Shown here piece after piece: positions 7,056 to 7,074 of a DNA stretch of 7,074 nt (position 1 is its first letter; the number at the start of each line of letters is the position of its first letter). The translations under genes and the position numbers were made by a program. The stretch spans positions 1 through 7,074 of the forward strand of contig JAJBVF010000083.1 of NCBI GenBank assembly GCA_020859965.1, written 5' to 3'. This DNA is from Clostridiales bacterium (GTDB lineage: Bacteria; Bacillota; Clostridia; Lachnospirales; Lachnospiraceae). The notes beneath the pieces were generated by a model that saw nothing but the letters and a program-made list of their open reading frames with translations, made no database searches and had not been told where the DNA came from.

Positions 7056-7074
7056 TCATTCCGATTGTCGAAGC
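6986..7074 (+). other. Short hydrophobic + strand reading frame running off the window
   Basis: After a TGA at 6983-6985 this frame stays open for 29 codons to the window edge and encodes a hydrophobic run (YLIAILLGVMVIPIV) like a transmembrane segment. No ATG with a Shine-Dalgarno site is visible; only a TTG at 7028 precedes the hydrophobic part. It overlaps the minus-strand frame, so at most one is likely real. Function unknown. Confidence 0.15.

Overview
The window reads as part of a carbohydrate-utilisation operon from a Gram-positive anaerobe, most likely a Clostridia/Lachnospiraceae-type Firmicute. This is inferred from the strong AGGAGG ribosome binding site, the acidic LplA/YtcQ-type solute-binding protein, the Firmicute-style long LacZ, and tight same-strand packing. 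No 16S rRNA or other taxonomic marker is present, so the assignment is soft.

Layout, all genes on the + strand: (1) positions 2-1360 hold the C-terminal ~450 residues of an extracellular ABC-transporter solute-binding protein whose N-terminus, with its presumed signal peptide, lies upstream of the window. (2) A 163-nt intergenic region (1361-1523) holds a perfect 8-bp-stem hairpin, an off-spaced T-run, two adjacent short inverted repeats, a weak candidate promoter and a strong RBS. (3) 1524-3554 encodes a 676-residue GH-A clan glycoside hydrolase resembling agarase/GH50/GH42-type proteins, with no signal peptide. (4) After 24 nt, 3579-6884 encodes a 1101-residue GH2 beta-galactosidase of the LacZ type with the catalytic and metal/substrate residues in place. 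(5) 6885-7074 holds an 11-bp hairpin with its U-run on the minus-strand side, apparently a terminator for a convergent gene whose last codons lie at 6957-7055, plus a short competing hydrophobic + frame running off the window.

The genes fit one job: the binding protein, with permeases presumably encoded upstream, captures an oligosaccharide outside the cell. After import, the two leader-less enzymes degrade it in the cytoplasm, LacZ removing terminal beta-galactosyl units and the GH-A enzyme cutting a second, unknown linkage. The most interesting item is the GH-A enzyme: it has an agarase-like catalytic core, an unassigned N-terminal domain and a fixed LacZ partner, so its substrate is open. 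I see no CRISPR array, tRNA, rRNA, insertion sequence or defence system. The window looks like an ordinary glycan-uptake locus with one under-characterised enzyme, not an obviously new type of system.
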